Under the pieces are notes generated by a model that saw only the letters and a list, made by a program, of their open reading frames with translations, was not told where the DNA came from and searched no databases. From the NCBI RefSeq assembly GCF_007971525.1, contig NZ_CP042437.1:372001-436000 (forward strand): a stretch of 64,000 nt of DNA, in the 5' to 3' direction. This DNA comes from Mucilaginibacter ginsenosidivorax. Its GTDB lineage: Bacteria > Bacteroidota > Bacteroidia > Sphingobacteriales > Sphingobacteriaceae. A program made the translations under genes and the position numbers. Position 1 is the stretch's first letter. Every line of letters begins with the position of its first letter. Shown in pieces: positions 1 through 9,800 of this stretch.

Positions 1-854
1 GTCGGGCTTGCCATTGCGTATATAAAGGCGTTATCGCAGATGTTCTTAAAAACAGTGGATAGCTCCTCCCCTGTTTTCAGGCTTTTTAGCACTTCCTTGC
101 TCGGTGCCATAGCCTGTTGGATAAGCTTCATGACGTCCTTATCGGTAATGCGCACTTTTGTCCATTGGTTAAAGATGCCGTCCAGTTCATCGGCCATTTT
201 GTTAGAGATACCCATGACCTTGTGGGCTTCCTTTAGCCTGTCCTCTGCGCTTGCGGTATGGCGTATCTTAATCGTATTGGAGCTGTTACGGAGTGCAGCA
301 CTTAGGGTATTTTGGCAAACAATTCTAACGGGGGTAAATGCTGCGGTGATACTGCCCGAACCATCGTGCGAGGTGGCCAGGAAAAGGTATTTTTCAATAT
401 AATCGTCCTTGCCTACTTTGATATAGCCGGGGAGTTTGGCGGTGATAAATATGCGTTCGCCATTGCCTAAAGCCCCTGCGGTCTCTTATTGCATCCCATC
501 CCCGCCGACAATGGCATCAAAGAAGCTGAATGCGTCCCGGTTCTGTACAATGCTGTAATCCCTGCCAACTACACCTAAAACGGTATTGTTATCGGTGCGC
601 ATGGTGGCATAGTAGTTAGGGACGGCAATGTCCAGTCCTGCAATTAACTTGCCCTCATTGCCTACGGTCATTGCCCTGTTTTGAGTAAAGAGCGGTGATT
701 TGATCACCTCATAGTCAAGCCCTGCGAATTGCAATGCCTCTTTACTGGTGGGGTAATCCTGTACAATTTGCCCTAAGCCGTGCCATGCCTTTTGCTTTAC
801 GCTGAAAAAACTGTACTGTCCTGTTTGCTCGTTGAAATTGATATTGTGTGCCAT
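1..854 (-). pseudogene. DUF932 phage/plasmid-like protein, interrupted by an in-frame stop
   Basis: The reading frame starts at 854 (residues MAHNINFNEQTG) and matches my recollection of the DUF932 family found in conjugative elements and phages; its function is unknown. After 122 residues a TAA (complement of 486-488) interrupts it, but the same frame continues without another stop to the window edge, reading ETAGALGNGERIFITAK and later RIVCQNTLSAALRNSS, a typical DUF932 core. The stop therefore replaces one sense codon, probably Tyr, and is not a frameshift. It lies 46 bases after ssb on the same strand, so the two are probably one operon. It is a nonsense pseudogene, a sequencing error, or less likely a read-through site. 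The C-terminus is outside the window. Confidence 0.8.
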
Positions 855-900
855 GATGTTTAATTCTTAATGTTTAGAAATTTGTCAATGATGGATTTGC

Positions 901-1293
901 TTAGAATGGCAGGTCGTCGTCGTCCTTATCTGCGCCTTCGGTTACCGGCTTTTTTTCTTTGCTGTCGGCCGGGTCGGTTGTTTTGGTAACCAATGAAAAC
1001 AGCTTGATGGTGTCGCAGGTGCAAATGAGCCTTGCACGGATGCCGTCTTTTTTACTCTCATAGCCCTGCGCTTCCATCCACCCTGAAATTTCAACTACTG
1101 CGCCTTTGACGAGGTATTCGGCAATGCCGGAGTTGCGCCAGTAAGCGCAATCAACGAATGCGGTTTTCTCCTTTTTTTCGCCGTCCTTGTTTTTCCATTT
1201 TTGGTTAATGGCTACAGTAAAATTAATTACCTGTTTGTTCCCTTTTACCGCTTTTACTTCTGCGTTTGCGGTTAGTCTTCCTGTGAATAGCAT
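901..1293 (-). CDS. ssb: Single-stranded DNA-binding protein
   Basis: A 130-residue SSB. The OB-fold occupies about residues 1-105 (start MLFTGRLTANAEVK, then a VNFTVAINQKWKNKDGEK-like strand and a W-rich centre). A short linker leads to the acidic tip DDDDLPF, the usual docking site for partner proteins. It would bind single-stranded DNA as a tetramer in replication or conjugative transfer. Its length is a little below chromosomal SSBs, and its position just upstream of DUF932 is typical of the accessory ssb copies of Bacteroidota integrative elements. That last point is inference; no relaxase or integrase is in view. Confidence 0.9.
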   Translation of the reverse strand: MLFTGRLTANAEVKAVKGNKQVINFTVAINQKWKNKDGEKKEKTAFVDCAYWRNSGIAEYLVKGAVVEISGWMEAQGYESKKDGIRARLICTCDTIKLFSLVTKTTDPADSKEKKPVTEGADKDDDDLPF

Positions 1294-1908
1294 ACTTTTA
1301 AGATTTTAAATGAATAATTATTTTGTTTTGATTTCCTTTTCTCGCCGTGACTTTTGGGATGATTTTTTTCAAAAGAAAAAGGGAAAAAAGAAAGCAAATC
1401 TTAAAGCCCGGCGGCGGGCAAAAGGAATCGGAATAAGTGCCGAAGGCTGAGGGAACGCGGAACGCGTGACCGAATTATGCCGAAGTCTTTTGCAAACCCA
1501 ACGACACATCCGGGCTTGATTTTAGCTGCGCTTTTTACCCGTTTCGACTGAAAAAAAATATGATTTAATAAAAAATTGCCATTGGAGCCGCAGGCGATAA
1601 AGAACCTTTACCGGGAAAGAAAATGAACTAAGGCGGCAAACCAATAAATACCTGGCGACTCCCAAAAAAGAAACACCATCCACTTTTCGCATCATGGGAT
1701 TGGAAGCGGCATCCTGCGGAGCAGATACAGCGGAAAGCCCGGCCCGAAGGGGATGCCATTGAACTGAAATTGGAAGGGAATTGCTACTAACGCCAATAGA
1801 TAAAATGCATGGTTTAGCAGTAAACGAACTGATAGCCGATGATCATTGTTATTAAACTAAAGGCATCAGTTTGCGTTTTATACGTATAGCTATTAAACAA
1901 TTAAGAAC
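1294..1908. other. Gene-free stretch with a possible structured element
   Basis: No convincing gene was found in these 615 bases. The part at about 1366-1500 is unlike the rest: GCAAAAG at 1418-1424 pairs with CTTTTGC at 1487-1493 and encloses two similar segments (GTGCCGAAGGC and ATGCCGAAGTC) and a tandem GGAACGC pair. This could be a folded RNA, the 5' leader of ssb, or a transfer-related site. The rest (1560-1908) has no recognisable features. Confidence 0.35.
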
Positions 1909-2082
1909 ATGGAGGATAAAAGTAAAACCGGGAGCCCCGATAGTAAATTCATTAATGTGAATGAGGATTACGAAGTTGAATATTGGACAAAAGAGTTGGG
2001 TGTAAGCAAGGAAGAATTAAAAGCAGCGGTTAAAGCGGGGGGCACTTCTGTTGCCGCTGTTAGGAAGCATTTGAGCAAGTAG
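1909..2082 (+). CDS. DUF3606 small protein
   Basis: A 57-residue protein starting MEDKSKTGSPDSKFINVNED and ending AAVRKHLSK. The core INVNEDYEVEYWTKELGVS followed by a short helix pair fits DUF3606, a small family common in Bacteroidota and Proteobacteria with no known function. No signal peptide or membrane segment is seen. It stands alone between the ssb region and an exonuclease III remnant, with an AT-rich leader containing TATACGTAT. The family call is from recognition of the conserved core; any role, such as DNA binding or stress, would be speculation. Confidence 0.75.
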   Translation: MEDKSKTGSPDSKFINVNEDYEVEYWTKELGVSKEELKAAVKAGGTSVAAVRKHLSK

Positions 2083-2130
2083 AAAGGACGAGGAAAATAT
2101 AAACTTTATTCCGGCGGAATTGCTTTAATA

Positions 2131-2235
2131 ATGAAGATTGCGACCTACAACATCAATGGCATTAATGGCCGTTTGGAAATCCTAATGCGCTGGCTCAAAG
2201 AAACCCATCCGGATTTCGTATGCTTGCAAAACTAA
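2131..2235 (+). pseudogene. Exodeoxyribonuclease III N-terminal remnant
   Basis: The first 33 codons read MKIATYNINGINGRLEIL and continue through RWLKETHPDFVCLQ, the unmistakable start of the ExoIII/AP endonuclease fold (N7 and the residues before the catalytic Glu). The next two codons are AAC TAA, so the frame stops exactly where the catalytic LQE should be. The downstream sequence does not resume the family. It is a truncated fragment without catalytic residues, 48 bases after the DUF3606 gene. Confidence 0.75.
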
Positions 2236-2311
2236 ACGGCTCCTTTGAAATTCATATGTCCTTCTTTGTTTTGACTATCAACGGTTTCGGCCAGGTATCC
2301 GACCTTTGCCT

Positions 2312-2476
2312 ATGAAACAACAAAAGACCTGGTTGATATTGGGAGCCGCTGAAGGCCTGGGCCCCTCAGCGGTCAAATACCTGTCTGCCCATGGCCAGCA
2401 CCTGATCGAAATGGCAAACGCGGATTTTCCATTTGGCCGGATCAAAAAAACACAGCGTCAAATATATGATCAATAA
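2312..2476 (+). pseudogene. Short-chain dehydrogenase N-terminal remnant
   Basis: A 54-residue frame whose start, MKQQKTWLILGAAEGLGPSA, is the first beta strand and dinucleotide-binding turn (GxxxGxG, here GAAEGLG) of an SDR. After about 35 residues the resemblance is lost and the frame ends. No Ser-Tyr-Lys catalytic part follows. I read it as a deletion remnant; a short novel protein is possible but less likely. Confidence 0.5.
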
Positions 2477-2987
2477 CACGAATTACCGCTTGTTTCACGA
2501 TAAGGCTGCATATTCTGTAGCCATTGACAATGTATTCCGGTAAATAGTTCATGAAGTTCCGTTACACTTTGACCATGCTTTCTACCTGAGTCAGGTATTT
2601 GAAATTTGATTTCATCAATACAACTCATTAGTCAAATGGGCACGGAATAGCATGTTCAAACGCGCCGGAATATCCACGTATGGTGCCAATAATGTAAAAT
2701 CTACTTGTATAAAAAGTGTAAAGTCAACTTATGTTATTTATAAATATTCACAACCAATATAATTTTCATGAGGTTGTGCGACGCATTTTGCGGTAGTTTA
2801 CGCGATAATTTTTCATTATACTGCATGCTCAAATCTGTCATCCTATCGTTAATTCAAGACGGGTCAAAATACGATCATAACCGCACATCAGGCGTCCGGT
2901 TTTGTTACATTATTTATGAATTTTTATCGTTACTTTTTGTTTATCAGTCAATTGACAATGTGGACTAACAATTGAGGTAATGTTTCT
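2477..2987 (+). other. Gene-poor stretch upstream of the first fusion gene
   Basis: Nothing with family resemblance was seen. Short open stretches exist (for example from 2466 and from 2768), but their compositions look random. The last 60 bases include TACTTTTTG at about 2931-2939, an imperfect match to the Bacteroidota -7 box, and may hold the promoter of the gene starting at 2988. Confidence 0.3.
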
Positions 2988-5900
2988 GTGGATAGTTATA
3001 AATTTTACATCAGCTTTTCTGACCTAGTCTTTTTGGTAACAGCTTTTATCGGCCTAACTTTTTGCTGTTTGTTGTGGTTTACAGAACGGCTTAATCGATC
3101 GGCCAACAGGTTGCTGGCAATGGCTGTTTTATCGGTAGTGGTATGGCCGTTAAATTTGGTCAGCGTACACCTCGGCTTAATAAGCGGATTTTCCCTTGTG
3201 GATCGGATGGCTTTGTCGATTTTGACGGTATTAGGACCGTTCTTATTTTTATATGTACAACGGTTTAGCTCTCCGGACCGAAAACTAGCCGCTAACCAGC
3301 TCTTTCATTTCTGCCCTTTGATAATTATGCTATGTCTCGCCGGCTTTGGGCAGAAAGATAAAGTAAGCTTTAAAGTAATGATCCCGGCATTCACTTCCAT
3401 TTCGGTGATCTACTATCTATACCGTGCGCACAGGTCCATCAATAATTTTTACAAGGAAAAACAATTCCAGGGAGGGGACCGAAGCAGACAGGAACTGGGT
3501 TGGCTAAAACGTATACTGGTCTGGCTCGGGCTTACCTGGCTGCTATGGATGCCGTTTACCTTGGCAGATTTTATTATTTATAATTACGGTTTGCCCATCA
3601 CTGCCTATTATCCTCTATACCTGATATGCACTGGAGCCGTTATTTGGGTGGGGGTTACCGGCTTTTTACACAGCCAACCGCCAATACCCGTTCCATCAGT
3701 ACCGGATGCCTCATCAATAGTGCCTGCCGAGCTCAGGCAGCGAAGCGCGTGGTTAAAAAAGACAATGCAAACTCACCGGTATTATGAAGATCCTGAACTC
3801 AGTTTAAACACGCTTGCCGTTAAGTTGGCCATTCATCCGCACGAATTGTCCCGGATCATCAATGTGGCGCTTAAAAAAAACTTTAATGATTTTGTAAACG
3901 AATACCGCGTCCGTGATGTAATACGAAAAATGCAGGATAAAGCTTATGACCGGCTGACGCTCCTGGCGGTTGCCTACAGCTCAGGCTTTAATTCCAAGAC
4001 AACATTTAACCGCACCTTTAAACAAATAACAGGTACAAGTGCGGCTGTCTATAAAGATACCATAAAAAAAGAGCGCCCATTTTATAAGTTGGGCCCTGCG
4101 TCTCCACTCGCAAAGGTAATTTCGTTAAAGAAAACGATCCCGTTTCGTTACACCTTTAACTACTCAATCGCGATGATCAGGAATTACATTAAAATGGCTC
4201 GCCGCAGCCTTAAAAAAAGCTTTGGCTTTACCACCATCAACATTTTAGGCTTATCAGCAGGTTTGGCGACCTTCCTGCTGATCGTTTTATACGTAGCCGA
4301 CGAAATAAGTTACGACCAGTACAATCTAAATGCCGACAGGATCTACCGGGTAACGGATAATGTGAAGTTAAATGGCAATGAAGCCTCTTATGCAGGTTCA
4401 GAAAAACTCCTGACGGAGGTATTCGCTGATTATCCCGAGATTGAAAAATATACAAGGATCATTCCTAAAGAGACCCTTTTTAAGACTTCCCGGAAGTTTA
4501 ATTTTAAAAAGGGCAATGCTAATATCGAAGAACAGCATGTCGCTTTTTCAGAATCAAGCTTATTTAGCGTCTTTACCCTGCCGATGATGGAGGGCGACCC
4601 GGCTACATCTTTAACAGCGCCGCATTCAGCTGTTATTACTGAGAGCATGGCGAAAAAGTATTTTAATGATGTGCATGCGCTTGGCAAAACATTGACCCTT
4701 AACGATACAAGCATTTATAAAGTTACCGGCGTTATCAAGGACATTCCTGCGCGTTCACATTTTAATTTTGACTTTCTGTTATCTTATAGTTCCATACCCG
4801 AATACCAGGAGGCCGGTTGGGGTTACAGCGGCGTGCATAACTACATTTTGCTTAAGGCGCAGGCTAATATCAAAAAGCTCGAAGCCGGGATGCGGACGGA
4901 GTTCCTCAAACACCTCCCGCCTTCTTTTGCCCAGGGCGGGAATTATTTTAACTATGAACTTACCCCGATTTTAAAAATACACCTTTATTCGCATAGCCGG
5001 GATGAGCTATCCACAGGTGGTAATATCCAATATGTATACACCTTCTCGCTTATAGCAATATTTATACTCCTGATTGCTTGTGTGAATTTTATGAACCTTT
5101 CTACCGCACGCTCTTCCGGGCGTGCCAAAGAGGTTGGCGTACGAAAAGTACTGGGTTCGGCAAGGAAATCGCTGATCGCTCAATTTCTGACCGAATCTAT
5201 GCTCATGACCTTGATAGCGGGAGTTATCGCTATCATCATCGCCTGGCTGGCCATGCCCTTTTTTAATGATGTTGCCGCAAAACATCTTTCTTTCAGTTTC
5301 GGGTCTTTATTATGGCTGGTACCGGCTTTACTGGTAACCGTTATTATCGTTGGATCGCTGGCAGGATTCTATCCGGCGTTCGTCCTGTCGGCGTTCAGGC
5401 CTATCGAAGTGCTGAAAGGTAAATTATCAACCGGGTTCAAGGGAAGCTTTTTGCGTGGCTTCCTTGTTGTTTTCCAATTTTCCATCTCTGTATTTCTGAT
5501 TATAGGCACCGTTGTCATCTACAACCAATTGAATTTTATTCACAACAAAAGCCTGGGTTTTGACCGTAATGAGGTACTCACCATCAAAAATGTACAGGTG
5601 CTCGGTAACCAGGCCCTGGTGTTTAGGAATGAACTGAAGCGATTGCAGGGCGTCGAAAATGCAACTCTGTCTTCGTACGTGCCAACAGGCGAGGACCGTA
5701 ATATGACGGGCTTATTCCCCCAATTGCCGATCGATATCAAACAGGATGTACTTTCCCAGTTTTGGCCTGTCGATGAAAATTATTTAAGCACGATGCAGAT
5801 CAAATTATTATCCGGCAGAAACTTCTCGCGGGAGATGTCAACCGATAGCACCGCTTTGATCGTTAATGAAGCCTTTGTTAAGCAGTTTGGTTTTAAAGAT

Positions 5901-6569
5901 CCGTTAAACAAACCGATCTACCGTAATAGCATAGGCATAGAAAAATTCCACATCATTGGCGTGGTAAAAGATTTTAATTACAGTTCATTGAGAGAAGAGA
6001 TAAAACCGCTGGCGCTCATTTACGGCGATAGCCGGGGGACGCTTAGCATAAAGGTGCGGACAGCAAACTTACCCAGCCTTATGAATACGGTTAAAGATAA
6101 GTGGAAGGCCTTTTCTCCGAACCAGGAATTTAACTATTCATTTATGGACCAGGACTTTGACGCCACCTACCGCTCAGAGCAGCGAATAGCACAGTTATTC
6201 CTTTCCTTTAGCACCCTTGCAATACTTATTGCCTGCCTGGGCCTGTTTGGACTTGCCGCCTATGCCGCCGAACAGCGAAATAAGGAGATCGGTATACGTA
6301 AAGTATTAGGGGCGACTGTGCCCGGTATTGTACGTATGCTGTCTATAGATTTTGTCCGATTGGTGTTGCTGGCTATCCTGATCGCTTCTCCGCTCGCATG
6401 GCTGGCAATGAATACCTGGTTACAGAACTTTGCCTATCGTATCGATATCCAGTGGTGGGTAGTTTTGCTGGCATCGGGGGTAGCCCTTGTTATCGCATTT
6501 ATAACCGTTAGCTTCCAGTCCATAAAAGCAGCAATAGCTAATCCGGTTAAAAGCCTGAGGAGCGAGTAA
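2988..6569 (+). CDS. Fusion: seven-helix membrane region + AraC HTH + MacB/FtsX permease
   Basis: A 1193-residue protein, about 400 longer than an ordinary Bacteroidota MacB-like permease. Residues 1-230 hold seven hydrophobic helices (about 10-31, 41-62, 74-93, 105-120, 130-147, 176-198, 208-228). Residues 253-356 form an AraC-type DNA-binding domain with two helix-turn-helix units (about 271-295 and 323-349, the second containing SSGFNSKTTFNRTFKQITG). From M396 onward it is a full two-repeat permease: MIRNYIKMARRSLKK, periplasmic MacB-type domains, and the FtsX signatures ACVNFMNLSTARS and ACLGLFGLAAYAAEQR with KEIGIRKVLGA. The start is GTG at 2988; no in-frame ATG lies nearby, and the N-terminus aligns with its paralogue. 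Seven helices would put the HTH in the cytoplasm, next to the cytoplasmic start of the permease. No ABC ATPase gene is adjacent. Role (inference): membrane-bound regulator coupled to an efflux or lipid/peptide transporter. Confidence 0.88.
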   Translation: MDSYKFYISFSDLVFLVTAFIGLTFCCLLWFTERLNRSANRLLAMAVLSVVVWPLNLVSVHLGLISGFSLVDRMALSILTVLGPFLFLYVQRFSSPDRKLAANQLFHFCPLIIMLCLAGFGQKDKVSFKVMIPAFTSISVIYYLYRAHRSINNFYKEKQFQGGDRSRQELGWLKRILVWLGLTWLLWMPFTLADFIIYNYGLPITAYYPLYLICTGAVIWVGVTGFLHSQPPIPVPSVPDASSIVPAELRQRSAWLKKTMQTHRYYEDPELSLNTLAVKLAIHPHELSRIINVALKKNFNDFVNEYRVRDVIRKMQDKAYDRLTLLAVAYSSGFNSKTTFNRTFKQITGTSAAVYKDTIKKERPFYKLGPASPLAKVISLKKTIPFRYTFNYSIAMIRNYIKMARRSLKKSFGFTTINILGLSAGLATFLLIVLYVADEISYDQYNLNADRIYRVTDNVKLNGNEASYAGSEKLLTEVFADYPEIEKYTRIIPKETLFKTSRKFNFKKGNANIEEQHVAFSESSLFSVFTLPMMEGDPATSLTAPHSAVITESMAKKYFNDVHALGKTLTLNDTSIYKVTGVIKDIPARSHFNFDFLLSYSSIPEYQEAGWGYSGVHNYILLKAQANIKKLEAGMRTEFLKHLPPSFAQGGNYFNYELTPILKIHLYSHSRDELSTGGNIQYVYTFSLIAIFILLIACVNFMNLSTARSSGRAKEVGVRKVLGSARKSLIAQFLTESMLMTLIAGVIAIIIAWLAMPFFNDVAAKHLSFSFGSLLWLVPALLVTVIIVGSLAGFYPAFVLSAFRPIEVLKGKLSTGFKGSFLRGFLVVFQFSISVFLIIGTVVIYNQLNFIHNKSLGFDRNEVLTIKNVQVLGNQALVFRNELKRLQGVENATLSSYVPTGEDRNMTGLFPQLPIDIKQDVLSQFWPVDENYLSTMQIKLLSGRNFSREMSTDSTALIVNEAFVKQFGFKDPLNKPIYRNSIGIEKFHIIGVVKDFNYSSLREEIKPLALIYGDSRGTLSIKVRTANLPSLMNTVKDKWKAFSPNQEFNYSFMDQDFDATYRSEQRIAQLFLSFSTLAILIACLGLFGLAAYAAEQRNKEIGIRKVLGATVPGIVRMLSIDFVRLVLLAILIASPLAWLAMNTWLQNFAYRIDIQWWVVLLASGVALVIAFITVSFQSIKAAIANPVKSLRSE

Positions 6570-6877
6570 TAACGCTGATATATCATCCGGCAAATGAAAG
6601 GTAGTCAGCTTTAAGGTTATAATTTATTGTCATGCAAGACGTTAACTCTAAGTCATCTATTGGTTATAGTTATTCTTTTTTACTGCTAAGTTTGGAGATA
6701 CGCCTATACGATGCGTTTGGATTTCATTATCGAACAACATTCCGTTCGTAAAAGGACTGATATGACCCGTCCTGCTATACACAAATAATGCGTTCCGTAT
6801 CTCACCCCGGAACGCACCCTATATGGGTCAACTAAATCCCGAACCCCATCTCATGGATTCAAGTTCTTATAATAACA
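6570..6877. terminator. Convergent intergenic region with hairpin candidate
   Basis: This is the 308-base gap between the two convergent fusion genes. TGCGTTCCG (6789-6797) and CGGAACGCA (6808-6816) form a perfect 9-bp stem with a 10-base loop. A short ACCC/GGGT stem follows at once. There is no T-run, so the hairpin may be a bidirectional attenuator or mRNA-end stabiliser rather than a classical terminator. No gene was seen in the gap. Confidence 0.4.
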
Positions 6878-9800
6878 TCATTCCGACCGAAGGCTTTTTA
6901 CGGGGTTGGTCAATGCGGCTTTGATGCTGTGGTAACTGACCGTGAGCAAAGTGATTGTTAACGCACCTGCTCCGGTCATTGCAAAAATCCACCAGGACAA
7001 TCCGGTGCGATATGTATAATGCTGCAGCCACTGATGCATGAAATACCAGGACAACGGAACGGCGATGAGCAAGGCGATTCCCACCAGCAGGACAAACTCT
7101 CTGGACAACGAGCCCCAGATGCTCATCACCGATGCCCCCAGTACCTTGCGGATACCGATCTCTTTAATGCGCTGTTCTGCTACAAACGAGGCCACACCAA
7201 ATAATCCAAGGCAGGAGATGAAGATGGCGAGCACCGCGAAGACAGAGGCCAGCTTTCCGGTGCGTTCTTCTGCCAGGAATTTTTGCGCATATTCGCTATC
7301 CACGAACTTATAAGTAAAAGGCGCTTCCGGTGCAAATTTTTTAAAGACCGCTTCGATACTGGCTAATGCATTCGCTACAGGTAGCCCCGCCTTAAGCTTC
7401 AAATTGATCACATTGAATGACCGCTCCCGGTCATCCATCAGAAATACGACCGGGGTTACCGGGTCGAAAGGTGAGTTCATCACCATGTCTTTCACTACAC
7501 CCAGTACGTTCCATTCTTTACCGTGCCATTTGATGATTTCGCCCACCGGTTCTTTCAATCCCATCTGCCTGATGGCAGCTTCGTTAAATATAAAGCCCGA
7601 CGAATCACTCAGGAACTGCCTGGAAAAATCCCGGCCTTCCTTCATTTTCCATCCTACCACGCTGCCAAAGTCGGGATCGACCAGCACCGTGCCGAATACT
7701 TCCTGCCGGTTAGGATCTTTGCCCCTCCAACTCAGGTTGTCTGCCGACGACCATGTTGCGGTCGTCGGGTTTCCAGACGGCGATACGCCGGACACTGCGC
7801 CGGTGTTCAGCAGTTCCTGGCGAAGAGCGCTGTACTCCTTGATCCCGTTATAAGGGATGGATATCAGGTTGTCCCGGTCATAACCGACCGGCCTGTCTTT
7901 GGCGAATTCAATTTGTTTGAAAACAACGATGGTACCGATAATAATGGTGACGGAAACAGCAAACTGGATAACCACCAATACTTTGCGCGGCAGGGCGGCG
8001 GCGGGCCCCGCTTTGAAAGTGCCCTTTAATACTTTTACGGCGTTAAAAGATGACAGGTAAAGCGCTGGGTAACTGCCTGCGATAAGCCCTGTGAAAAGGC
8101 AAAAACAAAAGCAGGTCAGCCATACCAGCGGGTTAGTCCAGATCAGGTGCAGCTGCTTGCCCGAAATATCGTTAAATAAAGGTAGGCTTAGCCAGGCTAC
8201 CAGAACAGCGATCAGAAAAGATAAAACAACGATCAAAAATGATTCGCTTAGGAACTGCGCTACCAACTGACCGCGCAAGGAGCCGATGGCTTTACGTATG
8301 CCCACCTCCTTTGCACGTTTTTCACTTCGTGCCGTGCTCAGGTTCATAAAGTTAATACAGGCCAGCAGCAGTACGAATAAGCCAATAATACCAAAAAGCC
8401 ACACAAACTGTAGGCGGCCTGCCACGGCAACGCCGTCCTTAAACTCGTAGAGGTGCCATTGGCGCATCGGAAATAAAACCATCGCGGGTTTGGTCGGATC
8501 TTTCCGCCGTTCATACAGGATGTTCTGTATTTTGCGGGCTACCTGGGCCGGTTGACTGCTCTCATTCAGCAAGGCGAAAACCTGGAAAGAACTGTTATTC
8601 CAGTTACCCATGTCTTCGGTGTTATTAAACAGAAGGCGGATAGGCGCAATAAAATCCACATTGCCGAACTGTGTGTTTTGGGGCAGGTCCTGATACACAC
8701 CGGCAACCTGTACCAGGTAAGCATCGCTAATCTTGATCATTTTATTGATGGGATCGGCATTTCCAAACAGAGCCCGAGCAAATGATTCATTGATCAGTAT
8801 GGTTCCCGGTTGCCTGAAAGATGTTTTCGATCCCTTCAACATATGCAACGTTATGATATCGGTCATAGCAGGTTCGGCAAAACAACCTGTCCGGGAAAAG
8901 GCATGATTATTATAATTGATGTTCTGCTCGTAGATCACGGCGGCGGAAACAGCTTCAAAGTCGCTACCATATTGACCCCGCAATGCTGCAGCAAGCGGAA
9001 AAGGCTGCGAGGCCTGCGTTGCGATGCCGCCGCCGACATGCTTATTAGCCACTACCTGCACAATGCGGTCATAAGACCTGTTGTACTTATTGAACGATAC
9101 CTCGTCCCAGATCCATAAACCGATCATCATGGCGACAGCCATTCCTACGGCAAGCCCGCTGATATTGATGAAAGAAGAGACTTTGTTCCTGATCGTATTC
9201 CGCCAGGCGATTTTCAAATAATTTTTAAACATATGATTGCGGTTTACCTGGTCCGAAATTACCGCTGCCGGCGGGGAACCATATGTCAAGTTATAAGATG
9301 ACAGTTGTTTTTTATAAGCGGCGGGCGTTTTACCGGTCACCAGCTTGAATGCGCGGTGAAAAGTGCTGGGCGAGTTGAAACCGGAATCATAAGCGATCCC
9401 CTCCAGTGTAAACCCGTCAAAAGCCGGGTCCTGCATTTTTTCGATAACTTCCGCTATACGGCGTTCATTGATAAAATCGTTAAAACTTTTTTTTAACCCC
9501 TGATTGATCAGCCGGGAAAGTTCATGCGTTGTCAGCAGCAACTTTTCGGCAAGACTGTTCAGTGTCAGTTCCGGGTTCCGGTGATAGTGACCGCTTTGTA
9601 TCGTCTTTTTTAACCAGGTTGCCTCACGCTTCAGTTCCGACCGGCGCTGGGTAACTGGTACGACCGTCGCTACCGGCCGGGTCACCGGCTTAATGATTGC
9701 CAATGCTGCCATGCGGATTAGCAACGCTGCTGGCAATAGGTAGCAAGGCGTACAAGTTAAGTTTAACCGGTAAAAAAACAGGTTGACCATGCCGTAACCT

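Noticed and set aside
40..402. 120-codon plus-strand frame at the left edge
   Set aside because: It is antisense to the DUF932 coding frame, whose minus translation is clearly conserved.
2768..2968. A 66-codon plus-strand frame before the fusion gene
   Set aside because: Composition looks random (many Cys, Phe, Ile), no family resemblance, and the region is otherwise promoter-like.
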